Below, piece after piece: positions 56,939-64,000 of a stretch of 64,000 nucleotides of DNA. How positions within the stretch are numbered: position 1 is the first letter of the stretch; each line of letters starts with the position of its first letter. The position numbers and the translations under genes were made by a program. This stretch comes from Actinoplanes sp. SE50/110 (GTDB taxonomy: Bacteria; Actinomycetota; Actinomycetes; Mycobacteriales; Micromonosporaceae). The notes under the pieces were generated by a model, which was not told the origin of the DNA, did not search any database, and saw only the letters and a list, made by a program, of their open reading frames with translations. The stretch is taken from contig NZ_LT827010.1 of the NCBI RefSeq assembly GCF_900119315.1, forward strand, positions 1,906,001 through 1,970,000, in the 5' to 3' direction.

Positions 56939-57140
56939 TTACCGCGGGCGGTGGCCTGTCTCGTTGCGGCCGGGCGGTGGCCTGTCCCGGTTACCGCGGG
57001 CGGCGGCCTGTCTCGTTGCGGCCGGGCGGTGGCCTGTCCCGGTTACCGCGGGCGGCGCCCTGTCCCGGTTGCGGCCGGGCGGTGGCCTGTCCCGGTTACC
57101 GCGGGCGGCGCCCTGTCCCGGTTGCGGCGGGTGGCGGCTC
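56939..57140. repeat. 52-bp tandem repeat built of two related half-units
   Basis: TTACCGCGGGCGG recurs at 56939, 56991, 57043 and 57096; between these lie copies of TTGCGGCCGGGCGGTGGCC. Each 52-bp unit therefore has two similar ~26-bp halves ending in CCTGTCYCG. About 3.8 units are present. Confidence 0.92.
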
Positions 57141-57190
57141 GGTCAAGGGCGCGCGGCGCGGGGGAGTGGGCGCGGTGGCGGTGGTGGCGC

Positions 57191-57802
57191 TCAGCGGGCC
57201 TTCGGCGTGATGACCTCGTCGAGCAGGCCGTAGTCGAGGGCCTCGGTGGCGCTCAGACTCCGGCCGCCGGACAGGTCGTCCTCGATCCGGCTGCGCGGTT
57301 TCCCGGTCAGCTCGGCGAGGCGGACCACGACCTCCTCCAGTTCGCGCAGGTGCTGCCCGGCCGCCGCGGCCACCTCGTCAGCCGTTCCGGTGACCCCGGC
57401 CGCCCGGGGCTCGCTGAGTTTGAACCGGGCGTGCCGATAGCCGGCCCGTCGGTCGGCCGCGGTCAGCACGGCCAGGGCCGCCCCACCGGCCTCCGCGGTG
57501 ACCAGCGCGTGCACCGGCGACACCAGCGCGTCGATCACGTCGACCACGGCGAGCGCCGCGCTCAGATCGCCGCCCGGACAGGCCACGTGCAGCTGGATCG
57601 GCGCCTGGCCGGCCGCGTCCAGGGTGAGCAGCGCCGCCGAGATGCTGGTCGACGCCTCGCTGCTGAGATGCCCGCGGAGCATCACGATCCGCTGGTCGAA
57701 CAGGCGCTCCTCGAGCCAGCCGGGGAAGAGCGGCCCGGGAGCCGGCACCGGGGGCTGCTGCTGGGGCACGCCCCACCGCGACGGGTCGTGTCTGAGATTC
57801 AT
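57191..57802 (-). CDS. ClpP-like protein lacking catalytic Ser and His
   Basis: 203 residues from ATG at 57802 with GGGAGG upstream. The fold is that of ClpP/crotonase: LFDQRIVMLRGHLSSEASTSISAALLTLDAAG, HVACPGGDLSAALAVVDVIDAL, then VTAEAGGAALAVLTAADRRAG and the C-terminal LSATEALDYGLLDEVI. By alignment to ClpP, the active-site Ser (AASMG) is replaced by Gly in EAGGAAL and the His (MIHQP) by Ser in KLSEP; the Asp in IEDDL remains. It is probably a proteolytically inactive ClpP relative. An N-terminal Pro/Gln-rich segment (residues ~10-25) is extra. Confidence 0.85.
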   Translation of the reverse strand: MNLRHDPSRWGVPQQQPPVPAPGPLFPGWLEERLFDQRIVMLRGHLSSEASTSISAALLTLDAAGQAPIQLHVACPGGDLSAALAVVDVIDALVSPVHALVTAEAGGAALAVLTAADRRAGYRHARFKLSEPRAAGVTGTADEVAAAAGQHLRELEEVVVRLAELTGKPRSRIEDDLSGGRSLSATEALDYGLLDEVITPKAR

Positions 57803-58143
57803 CGACGCCTCCCTGGTCCCGCGTGATCGACAGGACGGACCCTGACGCCAGCGTACGCGCGTTACCCGTGGATCACCGGAAGCCGCCGGAGTCGGCAGCG
57901 GCGCCGGCGGTGCTCACCGCCGGCACGCGTCCACGTTCCGGCTGCCGCAGCAGAGCCGCCTTTTCGCGGCGGAGACGGATCTCACATCGTCCACTGTGCC
58001 GGGTCACGGGTCGCGTCGCTTCTCCGGTGGAGCGGGCCGGTCCCCGGACGGCGACGGCGACGAGTTCGCCGCCTGTTTCCGCCGGGCGTGCAACCCGGGG
58101 GTGGCCGGGACCGTCAGGGAGGTGTGACAGCGAAGGAGGACTC
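57803..58143. other. Divergent intergenic region upstream of the sigma factor
   Basis: 341 bases. It must carry promoters for the ClpP-like gene and the sigma-factor gene. A perfect 10-base inverted repeat GCCGGCGGTG/CACCGCCGGC with a 2-base loop lies at 57903-57924. No gene recognised. Confidence 0.5.
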
Positions 58144-58656
58144 GTGAGAAGCGAGCGCGACGAACAGTTCCACCGCTTCGTGGTGTCCCGGAGATCCGGC
58201 CTGGTGCGGACCGCCACTCTGCTCACCGCGGGGGACGCGCACCTGGCCGAGGACCTGGTCCAGTCGGTGCTGACCAAGTTGTACGTGGCGTGGCCGGCGT
58301 TCCAGCGGGCCGACAACCCGGACGGATATCTGCGCCGGGTGCTGGTCAACGCGTTGACCGACGAACGGCGGCGCTGGTGGCGGCGGCGGGAGGAGTCGAT
58401 GGCAGACGTGCCGGACGTGCCCGCGGCTGACCCGGGCGGGACCGGGGAGACGACCGACGGGCTGCGCGCGGCCCTGCGGCAGCTGCCTCCGCGGATGCGG
58501 GCGGCCCTGGTCTTCCGTTATTTCTACGACCTCGACGTCGCTGCCACCGCCGACGCCCTCGGCTGTTCCGAGGGCACGGTGAAGAGCCAGACCGCCCGGG
58601 CCCTCGACCGGCTCCGGGCCGTCATCGGCCCGTCCCTGACCACCGTTCAACGCTGA
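58144..58656 (+). CDS. SigE-family RNA polymerase sigma factor
   Basis: 170 residues from GTG at 58144 with AGGAGGA upstream. Sigma region 2 (residues ~8-75: FHRFVVSRRSGLVRTATLLTAGDAHLAEDLVQSVLTKLY, NPDGYLRRVLVNALTDERRR) and region 4 (~100-165: ALRQLPPRMRAALVFRYFYDLDVAATADALGCSEGTVKSQTARAL) are complete, with a short Ala/Pro/Gly linker. This is the ECF-like SigE (TIGR02983) family common in Actinoplanes and Streptomyces. The next gene probably encodes its partner. Confidence 0.93.
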   Translation: MRSERDEQFHRFVVSRRSGLVRTATLLTAGDAHLAEDLVQSVLTKLYVAWPAFQRADNPDGYLRRVLVNALTDERRRWWRRREESMADVPDVPAADPGGTGETTDGLRAALRQLPPRMRAALVFRYFYDLDVAATADALGCSEGTVKSQTARALDRLRAVIGPSLTTVQR

Positions 58657-58669
58657 GAAGGCACATCTC

Positions 58670-59383
58670 ATGACCACTTTGCGTGACCAGCTCGCCGACC
58701 TCGCCGGGTCGCCGGGCGCACCCACCACCGTCCAGGCCGAGGCCGACCTGGCCCGGGGCCGCGCCGCGCTGCGCCGCCGCCGGATCCTGCAGTCCGCGGC
58801 CGGCTCCGCCCTCGTCGTCGCGGTCGCCGCCGCGGCCGTCGGCTTCGGCTCAGCCGGCGGGCCGTCCGGTGCCGGCACCCCCCTGGCCGGCGGCACCACG
58901 GCGGCCGCGACCAGCGCGCCGGCCGGTACCGCGGCGTTCGACCTGGTGTCCTACACCGGCAAGCAGCCTGCCGGTTTCTCGGTGGACAGGGTGCCGGCCG
59001 GTTGGGAGGTGCAGGGCGTCACCGAGTCCTCGCTGACCCTGGCCCCGGTCGGCGCCAAGCCGCACAACAGCGCCGTGCCGCAGGGTGACGTCGCCGACTC
59101 CGACCCGAACAGCTACGTCGGCAAGGTCGCCGTGATGCTGCAGTCGGTCGACGAGCACGGCGCGATGCCGGGCAAGCCGGAGAAGGTGAGCGTCGGCGGC
59201 CGGGAGGGCTTCTTCGCCAAGCGGTCCGACGCCGGTGACGGCATCACCCTGTTCGTCAAGCAGCCGAACGGGATCAACCTGGAGGTCCAGGTCTGGGACG
59301 GCATCCACTGGAGCCGCGACCAGATCGTCGCCTTCACCGCCGGGATCCACGTCAACCCGAACGCCAAGCAGGGCCGGGGCTGA
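58670..59383 (+). CDS. Single-pass membrane protein, candidate partner of the sigma factor
   Basis: 237 residues, 13 bases after the sigma-factor gene. A short basic cytosolic N-terminus (residues ~1-39) is followed by one transmembrane helix (SALVVAVAAAAVGFG) and an extracytoplasmic domain of ~180 residues with no family I recognise (VSYTGKQPAGFSVDRVPAGWEVQ, GKVAVMLQSVDEHG, GREGFFAKRSDAGDGITLFVKQ). This topology is that of transmembrane anti-sigma or sensor proteins paired with SigE-family factors, but no zinc-finger HxxxCxxC anti-sigma motif is present. Confidence 0.75.
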   Translation: MTTLRDQLADLAGSPGAPTTVQAEADLARGRAALRRRRILQSAAGSALVVAVAAAAVGFGSAGGPSGAGTPLAGGTTAAATSAPAGTAAFDLVSYTGKQPAGFSVDRVPAGWEVQGVTESSLTLAPVGAKPHNSAVPQGDVADSDPNSYVGKVAVMLQSVDEHGAMPGKPEKVSVGGREGFFAKRSDAGDGITLFVKQPNGINLEVQVWDGIHWSRDQIVAFTAGIHVNPNAKQGRG

Positions 59384-59392
59384 CCTGGTGAG

Positions 59393-59427
59393 CCGGGTCC
59401 CGGGCACGCCAATTGCCCGGGACCCGG
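59393..59427. terminator. Bidirectional terminator
   Basis: CCGGGTCCCGGGCA (59393-59406) and TGCCCGGGACCCGG (59414-59427): perfect 14-base stem, 7-base loop, between two converging genes. Confidence 0.9.
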
Positions 59428-59431
59428 GGTT

Positions 59432-60070
59432 TCACCAACCGCGCCGGCGCCACTCGGGCAGGTGCGGGCGCTCGGCGCCGAGCGTCGAGTCCTTGCCGTG
59501 GCCCGGATAGAACCAGGTGTCGTCCGGGAACCGGTCGAACAGCCTGCGCTCGACGTCCTCGATCAGCGACGCGAAATTCTCCTTCACCCCGCGGGTGTTG
59601 CCGACCCCGCCGGGGAACAGGCTGTCGCCGGTGAACAGGTGCACCCGGCCGCCGCCCGGCTCCGGAAGGGCCAGCACGATCGAGCCGGGCGTGTGCCCCA
59701 CCACGTGGATCACCTCGAGCTCGTGGCCACCGACCGTCACCGTATCGCCGTCGCGCAGGGTGCGGGTGACCACCGGCAGCGGGCCGGCGTCCGCCTCGTG
59801 CGCCAGCGACGCCGCGCCGGTCGCCTTGACCACCTCGTCCAGCGCGAACCAGTGGTCCTGATGCTGGTGGGTGGTCACCACGGTGGCCAGCCCGGCCGGA
59901 CCGGCGAGGTCGAGCAGGGTGGCGGCGTCGTTCGCGGCGTCGATCAGCAGCTGCTCGCCGCCGGCGCTCAACAGGTACGCGTTGTTGTCCATCGGGCCGA
60001 CCGAGACCTTGCGCAGCGTGAGACCGCCGCCCAGGTCGCGGGTGCCGGGAGCGGTGCCGTCGTACGTCAC
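59432..60070 (-). CDS. MBL-fold metallo-hydrolase
   Basis: 212 residues from GTG at 60070, which overlaps the upstream stop (GTGA). The metallo-beta-lactamase metal motif is TTHQHQDHWFALD (HxHxDH), followed by HVVGHTPGSIVLAL, FTGDSLFPGGVGN and FYPGHGKDSTLG. The glyoxalase II-like spacing suggests hydrolysis of a thioester, and in mycothiol-using organisms such enzymes may act on mycothiol conjugates. That link is inferred from the coupled upstream MDMPI-type gene. Confidence 0.88.
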   Translation of the reverse strand: MTYDGTAPGTRDLGGGLTLRKVSVGPMDNNAYLLSAGGEQLLIDAANDAATLLDLAGPAGLATVVTTHQHQDHWFALDEVVKATGAASLAHEADAGPLPVVTRTLRDGDTVTVGGHELEVIHVVGHTPGSIVLALPEPGGGRVHLFTGDSLFPGGVGNTRGVKENFASLIEDVERRLFDRFPDDTWFYPGHGKDSTLGAERPHLPEWRRRGW

Positions 60071-60768
60071 TTCCACCTCGCTGGTTGCGGGAGCTCCCCG
60101 TCCGGGGAGACGGTCAGGTCGGCGCCGTCGGCGCGGCCGGCCAGCCACGCCGCGATCGACCGGGTCGGGCCGCCGATCGCCGGGCCGTCACCGGAGCCGA
60201 TCAGCAGCGGGTGGTCGACGCCGGCCGGGTGCAGCACCATGGGCGGCGCGGACTCCGGCAGGTCGCCCGCGATCTCGCGGAGCAGCCGCAGTGCGAACGC
60301 GTCGGACCAGTCGGCCGGCGTGTAGCCGCGGCCCAGGTCCACGTGGTGCACCTCGACCTCGCGCAGGCGCGCCCACGGCACCACGGCCGCGGACGGCATC
60401 AACGAGGGGTAGCGGAACGTCCACGCCTCGGCGGGCATCGCGGCCGCGGCGTCGGCGAACCGCTCGTGCGCGGTGCGGATGTCGGCGAGCTGGTCGGCCA
60501 GCGGCCGCCCGGCACCGGCCTCGATGGCGGCGTCGCGGGCCTCGCGGGACGCGTACGCCGGGGTCTCCACCCCGGTCCGTGCCCAGGTCAGCAGGTTGGT
60601 CAGAGCCTCGGCGTTGCGGGCCAGGTGGGTGAGCACATGGCCCACCGTCCACCCGGGCAGCGCGGAGGGCTCGCCGATCGCCGAGTCGTCCAGCTCCCCG
60701 GCGGCGCGCAGCAGGTTGTCGGTGGCTTGGTCCACGTCGGTCATCAGGACCAGCGGATCGATCGTCAC
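60067..60768 (-). CDS. Maleylpyruvate isomerase (MDMPI)-family protein
   Basis: 233 residues, GTG start at 60768. The DinB-like metal-binding helix bundle has GWTVGHVLTHLARNAEALTNLL (first His ligand) and LREVEVHHVDLGRGYTPADW (Glu and His ligands), matching mycothiol-dependent maleylpyruvate isomerase (TIGR03083). The C-terminal domain (residues ~165-225) ends with GPTRSIAAWLAGRADGADLTV. It is coupled to the MBL-fold hydrolase. Aromatic ring-cleavage genes that would fix the substrate are absent here. Confidence 0.87.
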   Translation of the reverse strand: MTIDPLVLMTDVDQATDNLLRAAGELDDSAIGEPSALPGWTVGHVLTHLARNAEALTNLLTWARTGVETPAYASREARDAAIEAGAGRPLADQLADIRTAHERFADAAAAMPAEAWTFRYPSLMPSAAVVPWARLREVEVHHVDLGRGYTPADWSDAFALRLLREIAGDLPESAPPMVLHPAGVDHPLLIGSGDGPAIGGPTRSIAAWLAGRADGADLTVSPDGELPQPARWK

Positions 60769-60874
60769 GGCACGAGCCTAGCCGCGGAATTCACTTTCCC
60801 GCGGACTCCGGACGGTCGTACCGTCGATCCACAAGACGCGCCACTTGATCGAACCCGCGGAGGAGGTGAGGCAC

Positions 60875-60934
60875 GTGCTGATCGTGGTTGCCGCGTCCCT
60901 TCACCCGGGGGCCTCCGCCCCCTCACGACCGTAA
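60875..60934 (+). CDS. Putative 19-residue leader peptide upstream of rsgA
   Basis: A GTG at 60875 preceded by a near-perfect Shine-Dalgarno (AGGAGGTGA, 60861-60869) opens a frame encoding (M)LIVVAASLHPGASAPSRP with TAA at 60932. The stop overlaps the AAAGGG that serves rsgA, whose ATG is 10 bases further on. The coding stretch contains a GGGGGC/GCCCCC hairpin. It may couple or attenuate rsgA translation. No family is recognised. Confidence 0.5.
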   Translation: MLIVVAASLHPGASAPSRP

Positions 60935-60944
60935 AGGGTTCACC

Positions 60945-61976
60945 ATGTCGTATGACCTGTCCCAGCTCGGCTGGGACGAGCTCTTCGTCTCCGCGTTCCG
61001 TCCCTACGACCGGGCCGACAGCCGCCCCGGCCGGGTGCTGCGCGCCGACCGGGGCGTCAGCACCGTGCTCACCGCGAACGGTGTGACCCGGGCCTCGCTG
61101 GGCGGCAACGCGCTGCTCGACGCCGCGCGCGACCCGTCCCGGCTGCCGTGTTCCGGCGACTGGGTGGTGCTGCGCGACTGGCCCGACCGCCGGGTCACGC
61201 TGGAGCTGGTGCTGCCCCGGCGCACCACGCTGATCCGCCGCACCGCCGACAAGGACTCGTCCGGCCAGGTGCTGGCCGCCAACATGGACACGGTGGCGGT
61301 GGTCGAGCCGATCTTCCCCGAGCCCGGCGACGCCCGGGTGGAGCGGCTGCTCGCCCTGGCCTGGGAGTCCGGCGCCGACCCGGTGCTGGTGCTGACCAAG
61401 AGCGACACCACCCGTGATCCGCGGGCGGTGGCCCGGCAGCTCGGCGAGCTGGCCCCCGGCGTCCCGGTGCTGCCGGTGAGCGTGCAGCGCGGGACCGGGC
61501 TGGAACCGTTGCGCGAGCTGGCCGGCCCGGGCCGCACGCTGGCCCTGCTCGGCCGGTCCGGGGCCGGCAAGTCGACGCTGGCCAACGCGCTGGCCGGGGC
61601 GTCGGTGATGCCGGTGCAGGCGATCCGGGACGCCGACGGCAAGGGGCGGCACACCACGGCGTACCGGAGCCTGGTCACCATCCCGGGCGGGGGTGGCGTG
61701 ATCGACACTCCGGGGATCCGTGGCGTCGGCCTGCTCGACACCGGCTCCGGGCTGGAGCGGGCGTTCGCCGACGTGACCGAGCTGGCCGGACACTGCCGGT
61801 TCGACGACTGCGGGCACGAGTCCGAGCCGGGGTGCGCGGTGCAGGCGGCGCTCGGCGACGGGTCGCTGCCGCCGCGGCGGCTGGCCAGCTGGCGCAAGCT
61901 GCACCGGGAGGTGGTGGTGCAGAGCCGGCGGCGCACGGTGCGGCTGGCGACCGCGCCGCGGCGGCGGGACCGGTGA
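60945..61976 (+). CDS. rsgA: Ribosome small subunit-dependent GTPase A
   Basis: 343 residues from ATG at 60945. RsgA checks late 30S assembly. It has an N-terminal OB fold (residues ~30-100), a circularly permuted GTPase with G4 LVLTKSD before G1 GRSGAGKST and G3 DTPGIRG, and a C-terminal zinc knuckle CRFDDCGHESEPGCAV. The basic tail RRRTVRLATAPRRRDR fits rRNA contact. Confidence 0.95.
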   Translation: MSYDLSQLGWDELFVSAFRPYDRADSRPGRVLRADRGVSTVLTANGVTRASLGGNALLDAARDPSRLPCSGDWVVLRDWPDRRVTLELVLPRRTTLIRRTADKDSSGQVLAANMDTVAVVEPIFPEPGDARVERLLALAWESGADPVLVLTKSDTTRDPRAVARQLGELAPGVPVLPVSVQRGTGLEPLRELAGPGRTLALLGRSGAGKSTLANALAGASVMPVQAIRDADGKGRHTTAYRSLVTIPGGGGVIDTPGIRGVGLLDTGSGLERAFADVTELAGHCRFDDCGHESEPGCAVQAALGDGSLPPRRLASWRKLHREVVVQSRRRTVRLATAPRRRDR

Positions 61977-62018
61977 CGCCGGGGTGATGAACCGGTTCGC
62001 CAACACCTAGGGACGGGC

Positions 62019-63845
62019 TTGTCGCACCCCTCTGGCAGAATCCGGCCGGTGCGTGCGGTGGAGGAAGTGGCGGGGAAACGGGACGAGACGGTCGTCACGG
62101 AGGCGCGGAGCGGCTTCGGCGGCTGGCGGCGGACCGATCTCTGGGTCCTGCTGAGCTTCCTGGCGCTGGCCGGGCTGGTGATGATCCAGCTGTGGATCGA
62201 TCCGAACGGGCGGGTGCTCGCCGGCAACCGGGACGACCACGGGATCTTCCTATTCATGCTGGCCCACGGCGAGCGGGTGGTGTTCCACGGCGCGCCGCTG
62301 TTCTTCGAGAGCCACCTCAACGCGCCGGTCGGCGTGAACATGATGGCCAACACGGCGATCCTCGCGCTGAGCCTGCCGCTCGCCCCGGTCACGCACTTCC
62401 TGGGCGGCGGCTTCTCGGTGGTCTTCCTGATCACCTTCGGCCTGTTCGGCACCGCCGCCGCGTGGTACTGGCTGTTCGCCCGGCACCTGGTGACCAGCCG
62501 GCGGGCCGCGGTGCTCGGGGCGTTCTGGTGCGGGTTCGCGCCGGCGATGATCTCGCACGCCAGCGGCCACGTGAACTTCGTCAACCAGTATCTGGTGCCG
62601 TTCATCGTCTGGCAGGTGCTGCGGCTGCGGGAGCCGGGCCGGGCGGTCCGCGGCGGGCTGATCCTCGGGCTGCTGCTGGTCCTGCAGATCTTCATCAACG
62701 AGGAGACACTGCTCTTCACCGCGCTGACCCTGGGCGTCTTCGTGGTGTCCTGGTCGCTGCTGCGGCGCGACGAGGCGCGGGCGGTGGCCGGGCGGTTCGT
62801 GGCCGGGCTCGCGGTCGCCGCCGGGACCGCGTCGGCCCTCTGCGCGTATCCGTTGTGGTACCAGTTCTTCGCCGCCGGCAACTACCACGGTCAGCCGTTC
62901 GAGCCCGACAAGATCGTCACCGACCTGCTGTCGATCGGGGCGTACCCGCGGCAGGCGGTGGCCGGGATCGGGCCGGTGGCCCGGCGGCTGAGCCTGAGCC
63001 CGACCGAGGACAACACGTTCTTCGGACCGTTCGGCCTCGTCATGATCATCGTGGCGATGCGGATGCTGTGGCGGTCGGCGGCGGCCCGGTCGGCGGCGAT
63101 CGCCGGGCTGGTGCTGCTGGTCATGTCGTTCGGGCCGAGGCTGCAGGTGGCCGGCTTCCGCACCTGGATCCCGATGCCGTTCGCCCTGATCAGTCACCTC
63201 CCGGTGATCGACCTGGTGAGCGTGAGCCGGTTCGCGATGGTGCCCGCGACGATCGCCGGGATCCTGCTGGCCCTCGCCGTCGACCGGGTGGGCGAGCTCA
63301 CCCCGGTGCACCGCCGCCGGTTCTGGATCGGCCTGACACTGGCGCTGGTCCCGCTGATCCCGAAGCCGCTGCCGGTGGTCGCGGGCGACCCGCTGCCGCC
63401 GTTCCTGACCGCCGGCATCTGGAAGCAGTACGTGCCGGCGGGCCGGACCCTGGTGCCGGTGCCGCTGCCGGAGGTCACCTACGGCCGGACCGGGCAGCGC
63501 TGGGCCACCCTGGAGAACCTGGACTTCGCCGTGCCGGGCGGCTACTTCATGGGCCCGGTCAACCCCCCGTCGGACACCACCGGGTCCTGGCGCGCCCCGG
63601 CCACCTTCACGAACACGATCCTCGTCCAGGCGCAGCTGACCGGGCGCCGGCCGGTGCTGACCGGCGCCGACCGGGAGCGGATCGCGGCTGACCTGGCCTA
63701 CTGGCGGGCGGCGGTGGTGGTGCTGGTCCCACAGGCCAAGAACGTGGACGTGCTGCGGGCCACCCTGGTCGACGCGCTGGGCCGGCCGCCGCAGCCCGTC
63801 GGCGGCGTGGAGATCTGGACCGTCCCGGCTCACCCGCAGGAGTGA
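62019..63845 (+). CDS. Large polytopic membrane protein (possible GT-C-type or YfhO-like)
   Basis: 608 residues if TTG at 62019 is used (AGGGACGG upstream); GTG at 62049 is an alternative. A charged ~40-residue N-terminus is followed by about 11-13 transmembrane helices up to residue ~450 and an extracytoplasmic C-terminal domain. The first periplasmic loop has DPNGRVLAGNRDDHGIFLFML and HLNAPVGVNMMANTAI, a pattern seen in actinobacterial membrane proteins resembling GT-C glycosyltransferases, with acidic residues after helix 1. Donor and acceptor are unknown. Confidence 0.75.
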   Translation: MSHPSGRIRPVRAVEEVAGKRDETVVTEARSGFGGWRRTDLWVLLSFLALAGLVMIQLWIDPNGRVLAGNRDDHGIFLFMLAHGERVVFHGAPLFFESHLNAPVGVNMMANTAILALSLPLAPVTHFLGGGFSVVFLITFGLFGTAAAWYWLFARHLVTSRRAAVLGAFWCGFAPAMISHASGHVNFVNQYLVPFIVWQVLRLREPGRAVRGGLILGLLLVLQIFINEETLLFTALTLGVFVVSWSLLRRDEARAVAGRFVAGLAVAAGTASALCAYPLWYQFFAAGNYHGQPFEPDKIVTDLLSIGAYPRQAVAGIGPVARRLSLSPTEDNTFFGPFGLVMIIVAMRMLWRSAAARSAAIAGLVLLVMSFGPRLQVAGFRTWIPMPFALISHLPVIDLVSVSRFAMVPATIAGILLALAVDRVGELTPVHRRRFWIGLTLALVPLIPKPLPVVAGDPLPPFLTAGIWKQYVPAGRTLVPVPLPEVTYGRTGQRWATLENLDFAVPGGYFMGPVNPPSDTTGSWRAPATFTNTILVQAQLTGRRPVLTGADRERIAADLAYWRAAVVVLVPQAKNVDVLRATLVDALGRPPQPVGGVEIWTVPAHPQE

Positions 63846-63911
63846 CGTTCCCGGGTCCGCTCCGCGGGAATGTCCGCCATGTGAGAGGCGCTGCACCTAG
63901 GTCGACGGTTT

Positions 63912-63934
63912 TTGTCATACCCCGTCGTTAGAGT
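63912..63934 (+). promoter_or_regulatory. DNA-damage (RecA-NDp/PafBC-type) promoter of uvrA
   Basis: TTGTCA (63912-63917), 11 bases, TAGAGT (63929-63934) is an exact core match to TTGTCR-N11-TAGNNT. The uvrA GTG lies 41 bases after the -10 and has its own GGAGAGG ribosome-binding site. Confidence 0.75.
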
Positions 63935-63974
63935 GGCCTGTCTGCTTTCAAACACCTGTACGGAGAGGCTAGTA

Positions 63975-64000
63975 GTGGCCGACCGACTGACTATTCGTGG
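63975..64000 (+). CDS. uvrA: Excinuclease ABC subunit A, first codons only
   Basis: GTG at 63975 after GGAGAGG encodes (M)ADRLTIRG, the standard N-terminus of actinobacterial UvrA; the rest lies beyond the window. UvrA is the damage-sensing ATPase that loads UvrB, encoded 16 kb upstream. Identity rests on nine residues plus the conserved polA-rpsA-coaE-uvrB-uvrA order. Confidence 0.75.

Larger units (their letters stand above)
56888..57190. other. Intergenic region between L11 paralog and ClpP-like gene
   Basis: 303 bases, consisting of the L11-paralog terminator, a ~52-bp tandem repeat (56939-57140) and about 50 further bases. No gene. Confidence 0.65.

Noticed and set aside
57823-58143. 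An N-terminal extension of the SigE-family sigma factor
   Set aside because: The upstream residues are low-complexity and not sigma-like; the GTG at 58144 has AGGAGGA and gives the family N-terminus.

Overview
The window is about 64 kb of very GC-rich DNA with actinobacterial gene content: dense ATGA/GTGA-coupled operons, frequent GTG and TTG starts, an ANTAR response regulator, two DinB/mycothiol-type maleylpyruvate isomerase-family proteins, and a CoaE-GrpB fusion. The backbone order hisI-trpE-trpC-trpB-trpA-lgt ... pyk-tesB-pdtaR ... polA-rpsA-coaE-uvrB ... uvrA is the order known from mycobacteria, so this is a conserved chromosomal core. The accessory genes and protein style suggest Micromonosporaceae (Actinoplanes-like). 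That family call is inference from composition and gene content.

Layout. 0-8.3 kb: the end of a MocR-type aminotransferase, an APC permease, a TIGR03085-like protein, a heterodimeric ABC exporter, and a second-copy ribosomal protein S4 divergent from a DUF2470 (heme/flavin-fold) protein, with two adjacent iron-box-like sequences between them. 8.3-20.9 kb: a large disordered protein, then hisI-trpE-membrane protein and trpC-trpB-trpA-PNPOx, lgt, a FAD monooxygenase and a GNAT enzyme. 21-30.6 kb: gltBD (glutamate synthase), pyk-tesB, and an HdeD-like membrane protein. 30.9-39.5 kb: a tRNA with anticodon CAA, pdtaR, a five-gene branched-chain amino acid ABC importer (livJHMGF), and a three-gene polar amino acid ABC importer. 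39.5-50.1 kb: polA, an ArsR regulator, DUF3140/DUF2945 proteins, a methyltransferase, rpsA, coaE and uvrB. 50-64 kb: a repeat-rich stretch with an ABM-domain protein, a probable Mn2+ (yybP-ykoY) riboswitch ahead of terC, typA, a lytic transglycosylase lipoprotein, a divergent L11 paralog, a ClpP-like protein lacking catalytic residues, a SigE-family sigma factor with its partner, an MBL-fold/MDMPI pair, rsgA behind a possible leader peptide, a large membrane protein and the first codons of uvrA.

Functional links. The polA, uvrB and uvrA start regions each carry a TTGTCR-N11-TAGNNT-like element, the RecA-independent DNA-damage promoter of actinobacteria, so they may form one damage regulon. 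trp, glt and the two importers cover amino acid synthesis and uptake. Two extra ribosomal protein copies (S4 and L11), rpsA, typA and rsgA touch ribosome function. Five different intergenic tandem-repeat arrays lie between 43 and 57 kb, which is unusual for such a conserved region.
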